Source: Erythrobacter sp047872805 (lineage in GTDB: Bacteria; Pseudomonadota; Alphaproteobacteria; Sphingomonadales; Sphingomonadaceae). Taken from it: a stretch of DNA of 64,000 nucleotides. The stretch spans positions 21,790 to 85,789 of the forward strand of contig NZ_JBLQUK010000011.1 of the NCBI RefSeq assembly GCF_047872805.1. The letters are read 5' to 3'. Made by a program: the position numbers and the translations under genes. This document shows, in pieces, positions 34,513 through 44,028 of this stretch. Below the pieces are notes generated by a model. It did no database searches, was not told the DNA's origin, and saw nothing but the letters and a program-made list of their open reading frames with translations. Position 1 is the first letter of the stretch, and each line of letters opens with the position of its first letter.

Positions 34513-35322
34513 CTACTTCGCCCGCGTCAACAGCGTCACCCCTGCATCGGTAAAATCGAGCGCTTCGATGCTTTCGGCAAAGAGACACTCGCCAGGACCG
34601 GCGCGCGCCTGAACCGATCGCGCCCGCACCTCACCTGACAGCGGCAGCGCCAGCAGCGCGCCGAAATAGGTCGCTGACACGTCCGCATCGGGCGCGCCCT
34701 CGATCCGGTCGAGCCGGAAATGATCCGCGTTGATCAAAGTCTGGCCGCGCGCCGCCACACTGCTCCTGTGACAGACCGGATAGGGCACACCCTTGGCCAC
34801 CGCCAAAGCCCGCTCCAGATGCAATTCGCGCGGGCGGCCATAGTCGTAGAGGCGAAAAGTCGTGTCGCTGCTTTGCTGAACCTCCACCAAGGCCAAACCG
34901 GGACCGATGGCATGGACCGTGCCCGCAGGCAGGAAAAACACATCGCCCACCTGCGCATTGTGCCAACTCAGCAGCGCCTCAATTGACCCATCGCGCGCGG
35001 CGGCTGCGATCTGCTCGGGCGAAACCTGCCGGTTGAACCCGATGGCAAGCTGCGCCCCCGGCTGCGCATCGAGCACCAGCCAGCATTCTTCTTTGCCCGC
35101 CTCGCCCGGCAACGCATCGGCATCGGACGGGTGCACCTGCACCGACAATTTTTCGCTGGTGAAGAGGTACTTGACCAGAACCTGCGGCAATTCGGGGGGC
35201 GGTTCGAACCAGATTTCGCCGATCTTTTTGCCCGCAGGTGCGGTGAAGGGCGCGGGCAAAGCAGTCCGGCCCCAAACCTTTTCAATCATGCGGGGCGAGA
35301 CCGAACGAACTGCCGCAATCAT
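34513..35322 (-). CDS. manA: Class I mannose-6-phosphate isomerase
   Basis: Interconverts mannose-6-phosphate and fructose-6-phosphate, supplying mannose for GDP-mannose. Zinc ligands are visible: Gln62 and His64 in VQVHPSD, Glu79 in GKEECW and His137 in LPAGTVHAIG. At 269 aa it is the short class I form. The start overlaps the stop of the guanylyltransferase gene (35319-35322), so the two are translationally coupled. Together they make GDP-mannose for surface polysaccharide. Confidence 0.93.
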   Translation of the reverse strand: MIAAVRSVSPRMIEKVWGRTALPAPFTAPAGKKIGEIWFEPPPELPQVLVKYLFTSEKLSVQVHPSDADALPGEAGKEECWLVLDAQPGAQLAIGFNRQVSPEQIAAAARDGSIEALLSWHNAQVGDVFFLPAGTVHAIGPGLALVEVQQSSDTTFRLYDYGRPRELHLERALAVAKGVPYPVCHRSSVAARGQTLINADHFRLDRIEGAPDADVSATYFGALLALPLSGEVRARSVQARAGPGECLFAESIEALDFTDAGVTLLTRAK

Positions 35323-36368
35323 TGCTGCGCGGCTCCGGGCAGCTTGCCCACAGTTTGCGCGCCTTCGCGGGTGGTGACCAGCACCTCACCCCCGGAAACG
35401 ACGATGCAAATGTCGCGCAATCCGACGGCAGAAATGCGTGGTCCATCGGTTGACGCGAACACCCGGTCGCAATCGGCCAGATCGGCGCGGCCTTGCACGA
35501 CATTGTCAGCACCATCGCCGCAATCGGCAATCAGCGCATCCTGCAATGTGGCCCAATTGCCGATATCGGACCACCCCATGTTGGCGGGCACCAACGCCGC
35601 GCGTGCGGTGTTTTCCATCACCGCGTAATCGATGGAGTCGCCTTTGATCCGGTCGAATATCCCGGCATCGGGATGGAAGCGCGCGCGCTCCGAATGGCCC
35701 TGCGCCGCCGCCTGCCGGACGGCGTCGGCCATCGCCGGGCGGTGCGCAGCCAGTTCATCCAGCAGTGCGCCTGCGCGGAACGCGAAAATGCCGCCGTTCC
35801 AGTAATATTCGCCGCTGGCCAGATAGGCCTCCGCCCGCGCGCGGTCGGGCTTTTCGACAAATCGGGTCGCCGCAAATCCGCCTGGCAACACTTTGCCTTT
35901 TTGAATATAGCCATAGCCGGTTTCGGGCCGGTCCGGAGTGATGCCGAACGACACCAGATAATCCTGACGCGCCAGTTCGGCTGCGGCCAGAGCCGTGCTG
36001 CAAAAGGCAGCATTGTCGGCGATATGGTGATCGCTGGGGCACGCCAGCATGATGTCATCGGCAGGCAGAATGGCTGCGGCCAAGGCAATGGCGGGGGCGG
36101 TGTTTCGAGCCGAAGGTTCGATGATCAGGCGGTATTCCGCACCGCGCATCTGATCCTCGATCAACTCGGCATGGTCAGACCCGGCGACCACAATCGGCGC
36201 GGCAAAACGCGCATCACCTGTCACACGGCGAACCGCCTGTTGAAACAGCGTCGTTTCGCCGATCAATGGCAAAAACGGCTTGGGCAGAGACTTGCGGCTC
36301 ACCGGCCACAGCCGGGTGCCGCTGCCGCCGCACAGGATCACCGGATGGATCGGGGTCTGATTAACCAT
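35319..36368 (-). CDS. manC: Mannose-1-phosphate guanylyltransferase
   Basis: Forms GDP-mannose from GTP and mannose-1-phosphate. At 349 aa it has the nucleotidyltransferase signature VILCGGSGTRLWPVSRKSLP, with the PKPF lysine, then MLACPSDHHIADNAAF and GYGYIQKGKV. The isomerase domain sometimes fused in AlgA-type enzymes is missing and is supplied by the adjacent manA. A 7-bp inverted repeat next to the start codon might fold the Shine-Dalgarno region. The tonB-like gene lies 78 bp upstream on the same strand. Confidence 0.92.
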   Translation of the reverse strand: MVNQTPIHPVILCGGSGTRLWPVSRKSLPKPFLPLIGETTLFQQAVRRVTGDARFAAPIVVAGSDHAELIEDQMRGAEYRLIIEPSARNTAPAIALAAAILPADDIMLACPSDHHIADNAAFCSTALAAAELARQDYLVSFGITPDRPETGYGYIQKGKVLPGGFAATRFVEKPDRARAEAYLASGEYYWNGGIFAFRAGALLDELAAHRPAMADAVRQAAAQGHSERARFHPDAGIFDRIKGDSIDYAVMENTARAALVPANMGWSDIGNWATLQDALIADCGDGADNVVQGRADLADCDRVFASTDGPRISAVGLRDICIVVSGGEVLVTTREGAQTVGKLPGAAQQ

Positions 36369-36411
36369 GCTCTTCTCTTACCACCGCCTTGGTTTAATGC
36401 CAGTGAAGAGC
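36369..36411 (-). promoter_or_regulatory. Inverted repeat adjoining the manC start codon
   Basis: On the minus strand GCTCTTC (36405-36411) can pair with GAAGAGC (36369-36375), which ends at the ATG. The AAGAG stretch could be part of the ribosome-binding site, so pairing would hide it. The 29-nt spacer is long, so this is weak evidence of control. Confidence 0.3.
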
Positions 36412-36446
36412 CCGGCGATATGGCTCAAGACGGCACCATTCCGGCG

Positions 36447-37169
36447 CTATCGCTCGCGGAAATCGACCCGGTAACCATAGCGCGCCTCGACCGCATCGCC
36501 GGCCCGGTTGCGCGCCGGGTTGAAGCGGATCTTGTCGATCACGAGCTCGCACACCAGCGCTGTGGTCTGCGCATCGGCGGTGCTGCGCGCCACCGAACAA
36601 TCGCGCGCGGTGCCATCGGCCTGCACGGTAAAAACCACTGTGACCGATGTGCCAAAGCGTGCCTCGCGCCCGCCATCGGGAATGGGAAAATCGCGCCGCG
36701 GGTCAAGGCTGCCCGAACGCACACTGGGCCGCACCGCCGCGCCGTTACCCTGACCGCCGCCGCGATTGCCACTGCCCGTGCCCATCCCGTCGCCCGCTGC
36801 GCCAGTGCCGTCGCCGCTGTCACGCGCGCCCGAATCCGGCGCAGTGCCAGTGGAGGACGCCTGCGGCCGCGGCACCGGAGAACGGGTGACGCGCGGCGTG
36901 GGCGCGGTGACCGGCTGCGGCACCGCCTCCTTTCCCGCTGCGCCGTCCGCGCCTTCGTCAGGCTGAGGATCAGTCGGCAGTTCCTGGGGCGTTGTCACCG
37001 TTACGGTAAAGGCGCTGGTCACGCTGCGTTCGACCGATGCGGTGAACTCAGGCGCGAGCAACCGCGACAGGCCATACAGTGCGAGCACATGGAACAGCGC
37101 AATCGCCACCAGCAGCGGCCAGCGCACCCCTATCGGTTTTCCCTGATAGCCGCTTTTCAACTTGGTCAT
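36447..37169 (-). CDS. Energy transducer TonB-family protein
   Basis: A 240-aa protein of the TonB type. A hydrophobic helix at residues 16-38 (VRWPLLVAIALFHVLALYGL) anchors it to the inner membrane. A proline- and glycine-rich middle spans the periplasm, and the C-terminal domain ends with IRFNPARNRAGDAVEARYGY. The C-terminal fold (FTVQADGTARDCSVARSTAD) fits TonB. ATG 37169 is used; the frame is open further upstream. It can plausibly energise the four receptors in this window. ExbB/ExbD are not present. Confidence 0.82.
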   Translation of the reverse strand: MTKLKSGYQGKPIGVRWPLLVAIALFHVLALYGLSRLLAPEFTASVERSVTSAFTVTVTTPQELPTDPQPDEGADGAAGKEAVPQPVTAPTPRVTRSPVPRPQASSTGTAPDSGARDSGDGTGAAGDGMGTGSGNRGGGQGNGAAVRPSVRSGSLDPRRDFPIPDGGREARFGTSVTVVFTVQADGTARDCSVARSTADAQTTALVCELVIDKIRFNPARNRAGDAVEARYGYRVDFRER

Positions 37170-37261
37170 CGACTTTGTGCCACACCGTATTTGAAGCGCG
37201 TCCTTACCCGGACGCGCAAAAGCCACGCTGGGCAACCTTACCAGCGTCAGAGAAAATTGCG

Positions 37262-40237
37262 ATGGAGCGCACGCAGCGCATGGTTGAAAGCGCAACGAAA
37301 CCGCACGCAGCAACGCAGCGATCGGGTGCCGGTGCGATGATCGCTTGCGGGCCAATCGACCGGCGCAGCCTGCTTGCCGCGCTGTTCGGCTCGATCGCCT
37401 ACCTCGTCCTTAGCGCGGTAAGCCTGTTGCTGTCACAGGTCGAAGTCGTGCTGGCGAGCGTGTGGGTTCCCAATGCCGGCGTGGTCGCCATGCTGCTGAT
37501 TGCACGACTGCGGTGCGAATGGCCGATCTATGCCGGGATCATGGCCGCCAGCATGGCTGCCCATTTTGTGTCGGGCAATGGCGCAGCGGCTGCGCTGATG
37601 CCTAGCGCTGCCAATCTTGCCGAAATTGCGCTGGTCACTTGGCTGATCCGGCGGTCTTGCGATGGCGCGCCGGACATGAACGACCTGTCGCATCTTGGGC
37701 GTTTCCTCGCGTTTGGCGGGCTGGCTGGGCCGCTGGTATCGGCGATAATTGCAGCGGCGGCGATTGGATTTGGGGGAGCAGGTGCCGGTGCGGCTTTGGT
37801 GGGGGCATCATCGTGGTTCCTCGCGCATTCCATGGGCATGATCCTGTTCGTGCCCGCCGCACTCATGCTTGCCCACACCCGGCGCAGTGGGTCACGGCCA
37901 TCCAGAGCCGAGCTTGCGGATCGCGGCATGATCATCCTCAGCGGGCTGCTGGCGATGGTGCTGGTCTTCAATCAGGATCGCTACCCGCTGGAATTCATCG
38001 TGCCGCCCATGACTTTGATAGTCGCCATCCGCCTAGGCGGATTGGGAACCGCGCTCTATGTCCCCTGCGTTGCAATCACGGCCAGCGCGATGACCTATGC
38101 CGGTCTGGGTCCGTTTGCGCTGCATCCCGTCTCTGCTGTCGGCAAGATGTTTGTTATTCAGGCCTTTATTGCCGCCAATTTCCTGACCGGGCTGCCGATT
38201 GCCGCGATCCTCGCCGGGCGCGCGCGGCTTAGCAATGAACTTGCCGCTGGACGCAGCGAGCTTGCTCTGCTCGCCGACAACGTCACCGATGCCGTGTTCA
38301 GCGTCGATCATCACGGAGCATGCAGCTATGCTTCCCCATCGGTGCAGGAAGTGCTGGGAATTGCGCCGAGCGATTTGATCGGACAGCAATTTTGCGGATT
38401 GGGACGCGACGGCGCGGATGAGCGGATTGCCGCAGTGTTTCACCGGCTGCTGAGCGGAGAGGCGGACAAGGAACGCATTTCTTACCGCCGGTTGCTCGAT
38501 GCCCGCGACGGCACGCCGGTCTATATCGAGGCGGACTGCGCCGTCGTCCTTGCCCCGGAAACAGGAGAGCCCACTGGCATCGCTGTCTGCGCCCGCGACG
38601 TGACTGAGCGGGTCGAGCTGGAATTGCTGCTGACCCGCGCGCGCCGCAGTGCGGAAAACGCCGCACGGGTAAAGTCCGAATTTCTCGCCAATATGAGCCA
38701 CGAAATCCGCACTCCGATGAACGGCGTGCTCGGCTTTGCAGAGATGATGTTGCAAGATGATCTGGACGATGCGCATCGCCGCCACACCGAAATGATCGTG
38801 CAATCGGGGCGTGCGATGATGTTGCTGCTCAACGACATACTCGACCTTTCCAAGATTGAGGCCGGGCAGATCAGTGTCGATCACGCTCCGGTCGATCTGT
38901 ATTCGACGATTCGCGAATGCGCCGCGCTCCACCGTCCGGCAGCGGCGAAGAAGGGACTGGATCTGGTGCTTGCGCCTGCTCCAGCATCTGAGGCACCGCT
39001 GGTGGTCAGCGACGCGCTGCGGATAAGGCAGATCATCCTCAATCTGATCGGCAATGCGGTGAAATTCACGCAGCAGGGGCGTGTCGAGATTGCCTGTCAC
39101 ATCACTGCTGGCGAAGTCTGGGTTGAGGTCAGCGACACTGGCATCGGGGTTAGGTCGGACCGGATCGAGGCGATCTTTGCGCCCTTTACCCAAGGTGAGA
39201 ATGACACCGCGCGCCGTTTTGGCGGGACCGGGCTGGGCCTGACCATCAGCCGCCAGCTGGCCGAATTGCTGGGCGGGCGGATCAAGGTCGATAGCGAGAA
39301 GGGGACCGGTTCGCGCTTTCGCTTGACGCTGCCTGCAAATCTGGCCGAACCTGCTCCGCCGTCCGCGAAGCAGGAAACGCCTGCGATACCCGCCGAGTCT
39401 TTCGAACCGCCACAGCGCGCCCGAATTCTGCTGGTCGAGGATCACGAAGTGAACCGCCTGCTGGGGACCGAAATGCTCGAACGCTGCGGGCAATCGGTCG
39501 CCGCCGCGCATGACGGCAACGAAGCCATCGCCATGGTGATCGACAGCATGATGCGCGGCCAATGCTATGATCTGGTGCTGATGGATATTCAGATGCCAGG
39601 CTGCGACGGCATAACCGCGACCCGCACCCTCCGGGGCGAGGGGATTGGCGCGGATGTGCTGCCGATCGTCGCGCTGAGCGCAAATGCCTATCCCGAAGAT
39701 ATAGCCGCCGCCCGTAAGGCCGGGATGCAGGCGCATCTGGCCAAGCCGTTGGTGTTTGCCGATCTCGCCCGTGCTTTGCAGCGCTGGCTGCCGACCCGGA
39801 TTGTGGAAGCCGGTCATGATCGGACTGGACCAGATAATGCCGCTGCTCCGATTGCCTTGCCCCATAGTGGCGGATTGGCACCGCAGGCCGCGCAACGCGG
39901 CGGCTGGCCCATGCCGCAGCACCATTCGCCTGCGCTCATCCACCGTTGGAACAAGCGCCGTTTTGACGCGGTTGAGGCGGTGCGCTGCGCGCTTGAAACC
40001 GGCGCTCTCGGCAATTGTGCCGCAGCGCCGGAATCGAGCGAGGCGCTGGCGCGGTTGGTGCACAAGTTGGCGGGGACCGCAGCGATCTTTGGCGAGCCGG
40101 AGTTGGGCGATCAGGCCGCCGCGCTCGAACGGGCGCTGCGCCGCAACCTGCCCGCCGATGTGCAGCTGAACCTGGCGATGCAATTGCTGAGTATGGCGGA
40201 TGATCCGGTCGATAGCCTTGGCGCAGCCGCAGGTTAA
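37262..40237 (+). CDS. Hybrid sensor histidine kinase with MASE1, PAS, receiver and Hpt domains
   Basis: A 991-aa membrane sensor. MASE1 forms about eight helices (residues 25-320; SVWVPNAGVVAMLLIARL). A PAS domain follows near 340-460. The phospho-acceptor His480 lies in SHEIRTPMNG; the ATP-binding domain has ILNLIGNAVKFTQQG and FGGTGLGLTISRQL. The receiver domain has Asp775 in LVLMDIQMPG, and Hpt His934 lies in RLVHKLAGTAA. All phosphorelay residues are present. ATG 37262 is selected, but 37280 is possible. No separate output regulator lies next to it, so its target is elsewhere. It is divergent from the TonB-like gene. Confidence 0.93.
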   Translation: MERTQRMVESATKPHAATQRSGAGAMIACGPIDRRSLLAALFGSIAYLVLSAVSLLLSQVEVVLASVWVPNAGVVAMLLIARLRCEWPIYAGIMAASMAAHFVSGNGAAAALMPSAANLAEIALVTWLIRRSCDGAPDMNDLSHLGRFLAFGGLAGPLVSAIIAAAAIGFGGAGAGAALVGASSWFLAHSMGMILFVPAALMLAHTRRSGSRPSRAELADRGMIILSGLLAMVLVFNQDRYPLEFIVPPMTLIVAIRLGGLGTALYVPCVAITASAMTYAGLGPFALHPVSAVGKMFVIQAFIAANFLTGLPIAAILAGRARLSNELAAGRSELALLADNVTDAVFSVDHHGACSYASPSVQEVLGIAPSDLIGQQFCGLGRDGADERIAAVFHRLLSGEADKERISYRRLLDARDGTPVYIEADCAVVLAPETGEPTGIAVCARDVTERVELELLLTRARRSAENAARVKSEFLANMSHEIRTPMNGVLGFAEMMLQDDLDDAHRRHTEMIVQSGRAMMLLLNDILDLSKIEAGQISVDHAPVDLYSTIRECAALHRPAAAKKGLDLVLAPAPASEAPLVVSDALRIRQIILNLIGNAVKFTQQGRVEIACHITAGEVWVEVSDTGIGVRSDRIEAIFAPFTQGENDTARRFGGTGLGLTISRQLAELLGGRIKVDSEKGTGSRFRLTLPANLAEPAPPSAKQETPAIPAESFEPPQRARILLVEDHEVNRLLGTEMLERCGQSVAAAHDGNEAIAMVIDSMMRGQCYDLVLMDIQMPGCDGITATRTLRGEGIGADVLPIVALSANAYPEDIAAARKAGMQAHLAKPLVFADLARALQRWLPTRIVEAGHDRTGPDNAAAPIALPHSGGLAPQAAQRGGWPMPQHHSPALIHRWNKRRFDAVEAVRCALETGALGNCAAAPESSEALARLVHKLAGTAAIFGEPELGDQAAALERALRRNLPADVQLNLAMQLLSMADDPVDSLGAAAG

Positions 40238-40266
40238 GCGTCACGGCGGAGGTGACCCAACGCAAA

Positions 40267-40290
40267 CGGCGGAACCCGAAGGCCCCGCCG
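40267..40290 (-). terminator. Intrinsic terminator with a UUCG tetraloop
   Basis: On the minus strand a 10-bp stem (two G-U pairs) closed by TTCG is followed by TTTGCG. It lies 30-53 bp beyond the stop of the Oar-like receptor. The 3' T-run is short. On the plus strand the loop reads CGAA and there is no T-run. Confidence 0.6.
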
Positions 40291-40319
40291 CTGCTGTTTT
40301 CTATCTGTTAGGCGACGAA

Positions 40320-43300
40320 TTAGAATTCGTAGCGCGCACCGATCTGAATCCGCCAGGCCGAACCGCCGGGCGAAATCTGATTCTGATCGTCCGGGTTGAA
40401 ACCGGAGATGATGTAACGGCCCTGTGCATCCACACCGCCATCAACCACGTCCACGAATTCTGGACGGCGACGCAGCACGTTCCAGTCTTCGTCAATCAGG
40501 TTGAGAAAGTTGTTGAAGTCGGCAAACAGCTCGATCCGGTCTTCGACCAGCCCGGTCAGGCTGCCGAGGAACGGCAGTTCCTGGCTGAAACGCAGGTCGA
40601 GGTCATAATGCCAATCCTGGTTACAGCTGTTGCGTTCAATCGACGCACCCGGAGTGAAATCGCAACCGCTCGCAGCGACATAGTTGATCAGCGACTGAAC
40701 CGCTGCCGCATCTGACGAAGGCGATACGTTAGGATCGCTCACCCCGCTCGGCACGTAAAGCAGCGCGTTGTCGCTTCCCGACGAGCTGTCATTGAACACT
40801 GCGCCACCGTCAAAGGTGAGGCTGTACGGCAGACCCGAACGCGCCCGGAAGAATATTCCGAGATTGGTGTCGAAGCCTTCGAAGAACTCCTCACGGAAGC
40901 TCATCGTGGCAGTGATGTTGTGACGCGTTTCATAGTTCGAGGTCGAAACCGCAGGGTTCTGACGGTCAAACGCAGCCGTAATATCGTAAGACGAGGTTGC
41001 GGTCGACGAGCCGTTGTTGCGGTTGTTCTGCGAATCGGTGAAAGCATAACCGAAGTTCAAGCGCACCGATCCCCCATCTGTGATCAGACCGCCGTCGAAA
41101 GTCTTCGACAGAATGATCGAGGCAACATGGCTTTCATAGCTCGGGCCATTGGTCAGCTGGATTTCGTCATCCCGCCCGATGCGGTTGAAACAGATAGCCG
41201 ACACGTTTTCATAGACCGGCGGGGTGCCGCCAGTGCCGGTCAACGTAGCGTTACAACCAGCAGCATCAGGATCGTTCACGTCAATCGCCGCGTAAATCGG
41301 ACGCCCGTCCACGGTGAAGCCATTGAGGCCGCGCGTGATGTTGGGTGTCTGCGCCAGATCAACGAAGTTGAGCGTGTCGTTGAATCGCGAGTAAATGTAG
41401 TCGAGGTTCAAGCGCCAATCCGAGAAGAACCCTGTTTCGGTGCCGAAATCGGTCGAGAAACCGATATTGGCGCGCACGACGCTCGGCAGATCGAATTCAG
41501 GATCGGTCGACTGTGTGTCGGCCAGACCAGCAGCAGCCTGAGCCGAACCGGCTGCGGTGATGCACCCTGGGAAGCCGGTGAACTGGCCATTGACCACCAC
41601 ATCGGGTTGCCCATTTGCATCGCGCGGCAATTCGGTTGCTGAACAATTGTTCGCAGTACCCAGACCCGTCGAGAAGCCATTGTTCGAAAACGCATTGGAG
41701 AAATACACCACCGGATCGCCGCCCGAGAAGATGCCGACGCCGCCGGTGATCCGGCTGTTCGAGAAGAACCCGTCGTTGTCGAGTTCGTAGGTTGCCGAGA
41801 AGCGCGGCAAGATCAACGGATCGAGCGCACCGAACGACACCGAGTTTGAGAAGCCATAGCGATCAAGGAACTGTTGGTTCGGGCGCGGAGCATCGCCATC
41901 ATACAGCTGCACCCGGATACCAGCATTGATCGACAGCTGATCGGTTGCCTGCCATTCGTCCTGTGCATAGACCGAATAAATACGGCGGCTGAACAAGGCA
42001 GCGGCTTCGTTGATGTCTCCGCTTGGGGTAGCGTTGATGTCGCCCGCATAGGCGTCGCCCGCAACAATATCATCCGCATCCGGGAACGATGTCGTGCCGC
42101 CAGTCAGCAAACCTTGTTCAAAATCGGCAAGGTTGGCAAAATAGAGCGAGCCGGTTGCATTGACAGCAAACAGGTTGAACACTTCGAGATCGTTGATTTC
42201 AGCGCCAAACTTAAAGAAGTGGCCGCCGCCTGCATCCACGTTCATCTGGAAACGAGCCTGATCAATCTTTGTATCCAGCTGGTTTGCCGAGCGGAAAATG
42301 CCAGGGCCGGTGCTAAGCACGCCATTTTGTGTGGTGCCGCTGCCATCGGGCGACACACCAACATTGAGACGAACGGTCGGGTTATCCGACTGGGCTTCGC
42401 CAAAGCCGAACGGTCCCTGCACGTCGCCCACTTCGGCGCGGCTCAGACGCAATTCGGTCGAGATCGTGTCGCTCCAATCGGAATAGAGGCGGACCGAGTA
42501 GTAGTCGGAAATCGTGCCTTCATCTTCGAACGAATTGAGTCCGGTCAGGTTCTGCGCACCCGTATCGCTTTCGACATTGGTTTCCTCAAGCCGCTGATAC
42601 GTGGCTTCAAGCCGCTGGCCTTCGGTGATGATCGCATCGAGACGACCGAAATAACGCACCGAAGATTCTGGCAGGGTTGTTGGGTATCCACCCACGTCCT
42701 GACCATAGACATCGCGCGCAATCCGGGCGAATTCATCAAACTGAGCCTGCGAAACGAAATTGGCTTCGTTCAGGAAGCCACCGCCGCGAGGGCCGAATTC
42801 GTTGCCATCGGCCAGATCTGTTTCTTCGTAACCGAGCGAAAAGAACAGACGATCTGGAATGATCGGGCCGGACAGCGTGGCGCCCCAGCGCTTTTCCTGG
42901 CTGCCGGTGTCAAGATCGCCGACCAGACCGTCGTCGAAATAGGTGATAAAGGCCGAGCCGTGAAACTCGTTGCCGCCCGCTTTGGTCACAACGTTGACGA
43001 GGCAGCCGGTGAATTCGGAATATTCCACGTCGAACGGTGCAAACTCAACCGAGACCTGATCGACCACATCGAACGGCAGCGGCAGCGCGTTGCGCGCGGC
43101 AAACGGCGTGCCGTTGAGGCCGAAAACGTCCGCCTGCACGGTGCCGTCAACGGTGAAAGTGTTCGAACGGTCGTTGCCGCCGAGGCAGGAAATGCGCTCA
43201 ACGTCGTTCTGGTTGTCCAGAGCGACGCGCGGGTCGATGCGGATAATGTCGCGGATGTCGCGGGTGATCGACGGGAAGGCTTCGAGCGTTTCAGTGCCGA

Positions 43301-43724
43301 ATGCGGTGCCGGGGCCGACTGCAACCTGCGTCACGCGGGCGCGGGCGCCGGTAACAACGATTGTGTTGCCAGCTGCGCTTTCGACCAGAGCAAAGGTAAA
43401 GCCGGTGTTGCCCGAAATATTGGTGAAGACGTTTTCAACCGTCTGGCCTTCGAACCCGTCAGCGGTGATCGTGACGGTGTAGGGGCCTCCCGGTTGCAGA
43501 GACTGAACGCGGAATTCGCCATTGCCGCCGGTCATGGTGGTGCGGGTCTGGTTGGTGCGTTCGTCGGTGACAGTAACCATGGCACCCGACAGGCTGTTGC
43601 CGCTTGAATCGGTCACCTGGCCTTCGACGCCCGAAGTAATCTGCTGCGCGGCAGCCGGAGTTGCGATTGTTGCCGCAGCGGAGAGACTGACGACGCTCGC
43701 TGCCAAAAGATATTTGAGTTTCAT
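40320..43724 (-). CDS. Oar-like TonB-dependent receptor with N-terminal carboxypeptidase-regulatory domain
   Basis: A 1134-aa outer-membrane protein. A signal peptide (MKLKYLLAASVVSLSAAATI, cleaved after PAAAQ) precedes a beta-sandwich CarboxypepD-regulatory-like domain of about 85 residues (GVEGQVTDSSGNSLSGAMVT). A TonB plug with FPSITRDIRDIIRIDPRVAL and a large barrel follow, ending in QIGARYEF. The Oar class (oligomeric, peptide- or development-related in other phyla) fits by domain order. Substrate unknown. It is convergent with the hybrid kinase. Confidence 0.93.
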   Translation of the reverse strand: MKLKYLLAASVVSLSAAATIATPAAAQQITSGVEGQVTDSSGNSLSGAMVTVTDERTNQTRTTMTGGNGEFRVQSLQPGGPYTVTITADGFEGQTVENVFTNISGNTGFTFALVESAAGNTIVVTGARARVTQVAVGPGTAFGTETLEAFPSITRDIRDIIRIDPRVALDNQNDVERISCLGGNDRSNTFTVDGTVQADVFGLNGTPFAARNALPLPFDVVDQVSVEFAPFDVEYSEFTGCLVNVVTKAGGNEFHGSAFITYFDDGLVGDLDTGSQEKRWGATLSGPIIPDRLFFSLGYEETDLADGNEFGPRGGGFLNEANFVSQAQFDEFARIARDVYGQDVGGYPTTLPESSVRYFGRLDAIITEGQRLEATYQRLEETNVESDTGAQNLTGLNSFEDEGTISDYYSVRLYSDWSDTISTELRLSRAEVGDVQGPFGFGEAQSDNPTVRLNVGVSPDGSGTTQNGVLSTGPGIFRSANQLDTKIDQARFQMNVDAGGGHFFKFGAEINDLEVFNLFAVNATGSLYFANLADFEQGLLTGGTTSFPDADDIVAGDAYAGDINATPSGDINEAAALFSRRIYSVYAQDEWQATDQLSINAGIRVQLYDGDAPRPNQQFLDRYGFSNSVSFGALDPLILPRFSATYELDNDGFFSNSRITGGVGIFSGGDPVVYFSNAFSNNGFSTGLGTANNCSATELPRDANGQPDVVVNGQFTGFPGCITAAGSAQAAAGLADTQSTDPEFDLPSVVRANIGFSTDFGTETGFFSDWRLNLDYIYSRFNDTLNFVDLAQTPNITRGLNGFTVDGRPIYAAIDVNDPDAAGCNATLTGTGGTPPVYENVSAICFNRIGRDDEIQLTNGPSYESHVASIILSKTFDGGLITDGGSVRLNFGYAFTDSQNNRNNGSSTATSSYDITAAFDRQNPAVSTSNYETRHNITATMSFREEFFEGFDTNLGIFFRARSGLPYSLTFDGGAVFNDSSSGSDNALLYVPSGVSDPNVSPSSDAAAVQSLINYVAASGCDFTPGASIERNSCNQDWHYDLDLRFSQELPFLGSLTGLVEDRIELFADFNNFLNLIDEDWNVLRRRPEFVDVVDGGVDAQGRYIISGFNPDDQNQISPGGSAWRIQIGARYEF

Positions 43725-44028
43725 GAAAGAAGGCCCCTGATCACGTTAAAGGAGGAGTGATGCCCGCGTCCCTAAGCGCGTTGCACTGCACAAAAGCGAC
43801 TGTTTTATGACAATTCGATGAAACGCAGCCTGAGGCGGTTCTGAAAGTTCATCGAGGGCGGGCAATGGCCGCTGCAAACCCGCAGAATTCCGCCATACCA
43901 GCGCGTAACTGTTGCACCAGCGCAACGAATCCGGCTTTTTTTCTCCGCAGCGATCGCGCCGCGGCAGAACGTTTTCAGCCGCCGCCAAAGCGAATCTGAC
44001 TAAATTATGACAAGAGTCGCGGCCGCCG
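43725..44028. other. Intergenic region (304 bp), promoter side of the Oar-like receptor
   Basis: No open frame, RNA gene or clear terminator is visible. On the minus strand AAAGGAGG does not occur immediately before the ATG at 43724, but a GGAG stretch near 43750 could act. A T7 run at 43936-43942 is the only marked feature. I cannot identify a promoter with confidence. Confidence 0.4.

Noticed and set aside
35493..37340. 615-aa plus-strand frame spanning manC and the TonB-like gene
   Set aside because: Crosses two supported minus-strand genes and has no domain.
38033..40183. 716-aa open frame antisense to the hybrid kinase
   Set aside because: Same reason; the sense kinase has full motifs in order.
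41874..43607. 577-aa open frame antisense to the Oar-like receptor
   Set aside because: Shadow of a well-supported gene.
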